From Prunella strophiata (Eukaryota > Chordata > Aves > Passeriformes > Prunellidae): a stretch of 64,000 bases of DNA. The notes beneath the pieces were generated by a model. That model saw only the letters and a list, made by a program, of their open reading frames with translations, made no database searches and was not told where the DNA came from. Within the stretch, counting starts at the first letter, position 1, and every line of letters starts with the position of its first letter. Below, in pieces: positions 58,842-64,000 of this stretch. Position numbers and translations under genes: made by a program. The stretch spans positions 1,900,126-1,964,125 of the forward strand of contig JAZBQD010000005.1 of NCBI GenBank assembly GCA_036583965.1. The letters are read 5' to 3'.

Positions 58842-60855
58842 AATGCCACTAAACCCCAAAGGCAAAACAGCCAAAATCCCACTAAACCCCAAAGGCAAAA
58901 CAGCCAAAATCCCACTAAACCCCAAAGGCAAAACAGCCAAAATCCCACTAAACCCCAAAGGCAAAACAGCCAAAATCCCATTAAACCCCAAAGGCAAAAC
59001 AGCCAAAATCCCATTAAACCCCAAAGGCAAAACAGCCAAAATCCCACTAAACCCCAAAGGCAAAACAGCCAAAATCTCACTAAACCAAACCCCAAAGGCA
59101 AAGCAGCCAAAACCCCACTAAACCCCAAAGGCAAAACAGCCAAAATCCCACTAAACCCCAAAGGCAAAACAGCCAAAATCCCACTAAACCCCAAAGGCAA
59201 AACAGCCAAAATCCCACTAAACCCCAAAGGCAAAACAGCCAAAATCCCACTAAACCCCAAAGGCAAAACAGCCAAAATCCCACTAAACCCCAAAGGCAAA
59301 ACAGCCAAAATCCCACTAAACCCCAAAGGCAAAACAGCCAAAATCCCACTAAACCCCAAAGGCAAAACAGCCAAAATCCCACTAAACCCCAAAGGCAAAA
59401 CAGCCAAAATCCCACTAAACCCCAAAGGCAAAACAGCCAAAATCCCACTAAACCCCAAAGGCAAAACAGCCAAAATCCCACTAAACCCCAAAGGCAAAAC
59501 AGCCAAAATCCCACTAAACCCCAAAGGCAAAACAGCCAAAATCCCACTAAACCCCAAAGGCAAAACAGCCAAAATCCCACTAAACCCCAAAGGCAAAACA
59601 GCCAAAATCCCACTAAACCCCAAAGGCAAAACAGCCAAAATCCCACTAAACCCCAAAGGCAAAACAGCCAAAATCCCACTAAACCCCAAAGGCAAAACAG
59701 CCAAAATCCCACTAAACCCCAAAGGCAAAACAGCCAAAATCCCACTAAACCCCAAAGGCAAAACAGCCAAAATCCCACTAAACCCCAAAGGCAAAACAGC
59801 CAAAATCCCACTAAACCCCAAAGGCAAAACAGCCAAAATCCCATTAAACCCCAAGGCAAAACAGCCAAAATCCCACTAAACCCCAAAGGCAAAACAGCCA
59901 AAATCCCACTAAACCCCAAAGGCAAAACAGCCAAAATCCCACTAAACCCCAAAGGCAAAACAGCCAAAATCCCACTAAACCCCAAAGGCAAAACAGCCAA
60001 AATCCCACTAAACCCCAAAGGCAAAACAGCCAAAATCCCACTAAACCCCAAAGGCAAAACAGCCAAAATCCCACTAAACCCCAAAGGCAAAACAGCCAAA
60101 ATCCCACTAAACCCCAAAGGCAAAACAGCCAAAATCCCACTAAACCCCAAAGGCAAAACAGCCAAAATCCCACTAAACCCCAAAGGCAAAACAGCCAAAA
60201 TCCCACTAAACCCCAAAGGCAAAACAGCCAAAATCCCACTAAACCCCAAAGGCAAAACAGCCAAAATCCCACTAAACCCCAAAGGCAAAACAGCCAAAAT
60301 CCCACTAAACCCCAAAGGCAAAACAGCCAAAATCCCACTAAACCCCAAAGGCAAAACAGCCAAAATCCCACTAAACCCCAAAGGCAAAACAGCCAAAATC
60401 CCACTAAACCCCAAAGGCAAAACAGCCAAAATCCCACTAAACCCCAAAGGCAAAACAGCCAAAATCCCACTAAACCCCAAAGGCAAAACAGCCAAAATCC
60501 CACTAAACCCCAAAGGCAAAACAGCCAAAATCCCACTAAACCCCAAAGGCAAAACAGCCAAAATCCCACTAAACCCCAAAGGCAAAACAGCCAAAATCCC
60601 ACTAAACCCCAAAGGCAAAACAGCCAAAATCCCACTAAACCCCAAAGGCAAAACAGCCAAAATCCCACTAAACCCCAAAGGCAAAACAGCCAAAATCCCA
60701 CTAAACCCCAAAGGCAAAACAGCCAAAATCCCACTAAACCCCAAAGGCAAAACAGCCAAAATCCCACTAAACCCCAAAGGCAAAACAGCCAAAATCCCAC
60801 TAAACCCCAAAGGCAAAACAGCCAAAATCCCACTAAACCCCAAAGGCAAAACAGC
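58842..60855. repeat. Minisatellite, 33 bp unit (~61 copies)
   Basis: Unit 'ccccaaaggcaaaacagcca' plus 'aaatcccactaaa'. The left edge has variants (attaaa, actaaaccaaacc at 59080) and one unit lacks an A at 59853; the rest is nearly identical. In-frame period 33 gives long false ORFs of 11-residue repeats. Confidence 0.98.
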
Positions 60856-61655
60856 CCAGGAATCCCCCCACACACAAACAAATCAGCAGGGACAGTGGCA
60901 ATCCACAGAAAACAAAGTGCGAGCGAGCAGCCATCAAATAAATCCACGGCCTCTCTCTGCACCGGTTATATTTTCAATGGGAGAGAACTAAAATTTGTCA
61001 TTTAATTAATTAAGGGATTATAGGAGTGGTGCTCCGTTTTACAAGGCAATAATCGGGCTCCCCAGTGGGTAAACTACAAGGCTGATGGCAGGGGCAGTTT
61101 ATCACGGATTACAGCCAAGGATAACAAAACACTCACTCCTATTATGCTACAAGTGAAGCTGTTCTCATGAATAAAAAATAAGAGTAAATAAAGTAAAACC
61201 CTCCCCCCCAGTCTCAAACTCGAGAAACAGCGGCTCCCTCCACCCACTGATATTTTTACAGCAGGATTTCACAAGGCTGGGATAAAGCAAAGTGCTGCTC
61301 GGGGGGCTGCAGCACCTCCTGCTCCAGGCTGGGACAGGCTGGAATGCCAGCGAGGGACAGGGCTGGGGGACAAGGGCTTGCACTCCCCAGGGCTGGTATT
61401 TTTAGGAGCTGTGTGAGAAAGAGCTCCAAGAATGCAGAGCGGCAGGAGCTTCTGCTCCCCGGGAAAGGAATCAATGAGCTGCTGAAAATGAACAGAACTG
61501 GTGATTTTGTGCTGCAGGAGGTGAATTCCTGCCCCCAGCCACGGCAGCAAGACCCAAAGGCTGAGGAGAGAGGAGCTGTGATCCCACAGAGCAGCAGGCA
61601 GAGCCCCGGTGCTGGGGCTGGGCTTGGGGCTGGATTTATGGAGCCGAACTCCGGG
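60856..61655. other. Unique island, candidate conserved element
   Basis: Complex sequence with AT-rich stretches at 60963-61190 (catttaattaattaaggg, gcaataatcgggctccccag). No coding exon is seen. Confidence 0.45.
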
Positions 61656-61667
61656 GGCTGTGCAAAC

Positions 61668-61762
61668 AGGAATGGGGATAAATGTCCTGTCACTGACAGG
61701 AATGGGGATAAATGTCCCTGTCACCGACAGGAATGGGGATAAATGTCCCTGTCACCAGTGGC
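61668..61762. repeat. Short tandem array, ~31 bp unit (3 copies)
   Basis: Three copies of 'aggaatggggataaatgtcc' plus 'ctgtcaccgac'. Confidence 0.93.
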
Positions 61763-61969
61763 ACGGGCTGGCAGCCAGAGCCCTGCCCGGCCCAGGGGGA
61801 ACAAAGGCACCCAAACATCAGGAACGGCCCCAGAAATCCCAAAAGTGACACAGGAGGTGGCAGAGCAGGGGACAGCAGCAGCTCTGGACAGCAGCAAGGG
61901 CAAATCCTGCCCAGGCCTTGAGGTGACACCGAACTCTGGAGGGACCCAGCTGCTCCTGGAGGATCCCCC

Positions 61970-62286
61970 AGTCCCAAAGCAGGATCCCCCTGTTCCCAAA
62001 ACAGGATCCAGCTGATCCTGAAGGATCCCCCATTCCCAAAGCAGGATCCCCCTGTTCCCAAAGCAGGATTTAACTGATCCCCCTGTTTCCCAAAGCAGGA
62101 TTTAACTGATCCCCCTGTTCCCAAAGCAGGATCCCCCTGTTTCCAAAGCAGGATCCAGCTGATCCTGGAGGATCCCCCTGTTCCCAAAGCAGGATCCCCC
62201 TGTTTCCAAAGCAGGATCCAGCTGATCCTGGAGGATCCCCCCATTCCCAAAGCAGGATTTAACTGATCCCCCTGTTCCCACCGCAG
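61970..62286. repeat. Composite array around 'aaagcaggatccccctgttc'
   Basis: Irregular copies of 'cccaaagcaggatccccctg', 'agcaggatccagctgatcct' and 'aggatttaactgatccccct'. It ends at the CA repeat. Confidence 0.9.
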
Positions 62287-62288
62287 GA

Positions 62289-62298
62289 TGCACACACA

Positions 62299-62336
<38 letters not shown>
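62289..62336. repeat. (CA)n microsatellite
   Basis: About 23 CA dinucleotides with one CC interruption at about 62305. Confidence 0.97.
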
Positions 62337-62339
<3 letters not shown>

Positions 62340-63159
62340 TGCTGAGATTTATGTCCCGTTTAGCCGGGATAAACTCCCTCCATAAATCCCGTCCTCGGGA
62401 AGAGGAGGCAGGAGCTGATTGGTGCTGGGAGCTCGCTCCGTCTCTCTCCTCCCTGCCGGCAGGGCAAGGGGACCGGCTCGCACACACCGAGGGGGATCTG
62501 CACCCCAGGCAGGCTGGGGGGACCCTCCCCTGCTGCCCCGGGCTGGGTACAAACCTCCCCAAAGCCCCCGGGGCTCTGGGGGGCTCTCCCTGCAAGGGGC
62601 TCCAGCCCGACCCCAGCCCTGCACAGGAGCCGGGTGTGGGTGGGACAGCCCCGCCCCCTGGCAACCGGCCCACACCAGGCTGGGCTGGCCCTGCTCTGTC
62701 ACCGCAGCCGTGCCAGCCCGGCTGCCCTCGCACGTCCTGGCACGGGGAGGCTCCCACAGGCTGCTCCAGCTGTGCCAGAGAAGGAGCTGAGGCTGGCAGC
62801 GTCTCCAGCCAGCATTTGGCAATCTGAGCCTCTTCTGACTCGCCAAATTCAGGAGCAACTGGCCCTTGGTCCCTGGGGTCTCTCTCCCACGCCGCCGTGG
62901 CCAGCTGCTCCCTCAGCTGCAACACTTGGGCTCCTGCAGCACCTCAGATCCCCGTGAGAAACACCACAAACAACAAACATCACCTTTTCCTTAAACCTCA
63001 GCGTGAAGACGGAAGGAACTCCCTGGACCTCAGCCCTGCTGAATGCTGGGCACAGAGCTGGGAAATGCTCTAAAAATAAGGTTCTATTGTTGTCCTGGCA
63101 CGTGACCCTGCTGCAGGAATGCTGGTGCCCAACACTCGCATCTGGGCACTGCAGGGTGG
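62337..63159. other. Unique sequence, no gene recognised
   Basis: GC-rich ordinary sequence. I looked here for the ATF7 first coding exon (zinc-finger Cys half) on the minus strand and did not find it. Confidence 0.45.
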
Positions 63160-64000
63160 GCAGGAATGCACTGGGAATGCACTGGGATTGTACTGGGATT
63201 GCACTGGGATTGTACTGGGATTGCACTGGGACTGCACTGGGAATTGCACTGGGAATTGCACTGGGAATTGCACTGGGAATTGCACTGGGAATTGCACTGG
63301 AATTGCACTTGGAATTGCACTGGGAATTGCACTGGATTGCACTGGGAATTGCACTGGGAATTGCACTGGGAATTGCACTGGATTGCACTGGGATTGCACT
63401 GGGATTGCACTGGGAATGCACTGGGAATTGCACTGGAATTGCACTGGGATTGCACTGGGATTGGACTGGGATTGCACTGGGAACTGCACTGGGATTGCAC
63501 TGGGAATGCACTGGGAATTGCACTGGATTGCACTGGGATTGCACTGGAATTGCACTGGGATTGTACTGGGATTGCACTGGAATTGCACTGGAATTGCACT
63601 TGGAATTGCACTGGGAATTGCACTGAATTGCACTGGGATTGCCTGGGAATTGCACTGGGATTGTACTGGGATTGCACTGGGAATGCACTGGGAATGCACT
63701 GGGATTGCACTGGGATTGCACTGGGAATGCACTGGGAATTGCACTGGGATTGCAACTGGAATTGCACTGGGATTGTACTGGGAATTGCACTGGGATTGCA
63801 CTGGGATTGCACTGGGATTGCACTGGATTGCACTGGGATTGTACTGGGATTGCACTGGGAATTGCACTGGGAATTGCACTGGGATTGCACTGGGAATTGC
63901 ACTGGGATTGTACTGGGATTGCACTGGGAATTGCACTGGGAATTGCACTGGGAATTGCACTGGGAATTGCACTGGAATTGCACTGGGATTGCACTGGGTG
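63160..64000. repeat. Minisatellite, 11/12 bp unit, running off the window
   Basis: About 70 copies of 'tgcactgggaat' (12 bp) and 'tgcactgggat' (11 bp), with 'tgtactgggat' and 'tgcactggaat' variants. It continues to the last base, so its full size is unknown. Confidence 0.97.

Noticed and set aside
57033..60962. Several 350-650 codon ORFs with 11- to 40-residue repeats
   Set aside because: They are the 40 and 33 bp satellites read through; both strands are open at once and there is no start or splice context.

Overview
The window reads as a GC-rich, minisatellite-packed stretch of a bird genome, most likely a microchromosome (other sauropsids are not excluded). The call rests on vertebrate multi-exon genes with short introns, CpG-rich promoter-like sequence, a very high load of tandem repeats, and the lack of recognisable LINE or SINE copies. 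No bacterial, plasmid or viral genes were seen.

Three genes are recognised, all on the minus strand. (1) Positions 2767-7256 hold the seven 3' coding exons of SENP1, a SUMO protease. They splice in frame and carry the whole catalytic domain with its His-Asp-Cys triad. The 5' part of the gene is not visible. (2) A 500-base N gap lies at 7631-8130. Just after it, 8244-8990 holds a small NPFF-like gene (neuropeptide FF precursor) that ends in a conserved PQRF-Gly-Arg amidation signal. (3) Positions 13096-33236 hold most of ATF7, a bZIP transcription factor: the 3' end, leucine-zipper exons, proline-rich middle and second half of the N-terminal zinc finger. The start-codon exon is not in the window. 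About 85-90 residues expected between the bZIP exon and the PSVIS exon are not found either; a 1.09 kb pure CAG tract sits in that interval. NPFF next to ATF7 matches the human order. SENP1 next to NPFF does not match human and rests on the N gap.

Layout: 1-2766 SENP1 downstream flank and 3' UTR; 2767-7630 SENP1 exons; 8.2-9.1 kb NPFF; 9.8-13.1 kb probable ATF7 3' UTR; 13.1-33.2 kb ATF7 exons among minisatellites, with a tandem duplication of about 1.3 kb that copies the bZIP exon; 33.2-64 kb probably ATF7 5' intron or upstream sequence. That last part has no gene I can support. It holds large homogeneous arrays with 23, 52, 53, 31, 11, 40, 33 and 12 bp units, a 1001-base G homopolymer and a 641-base pure purine run, separated by islands of unique sequence that look like conserved noncoding DNA.

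Many very long ORFs occur, but they come from tandem arrays that lack stop codons and are not genes. Several exons show one- or two-base differences from the expected frame. These may be assembly errors in a hard-to-sequence region. The genes do not form one pathway: SENP1 removes SUMO from proteins, NPFF is a secreted neuropeptide precursor, and ATF7 is a stress-responsive CRE-binding factor.
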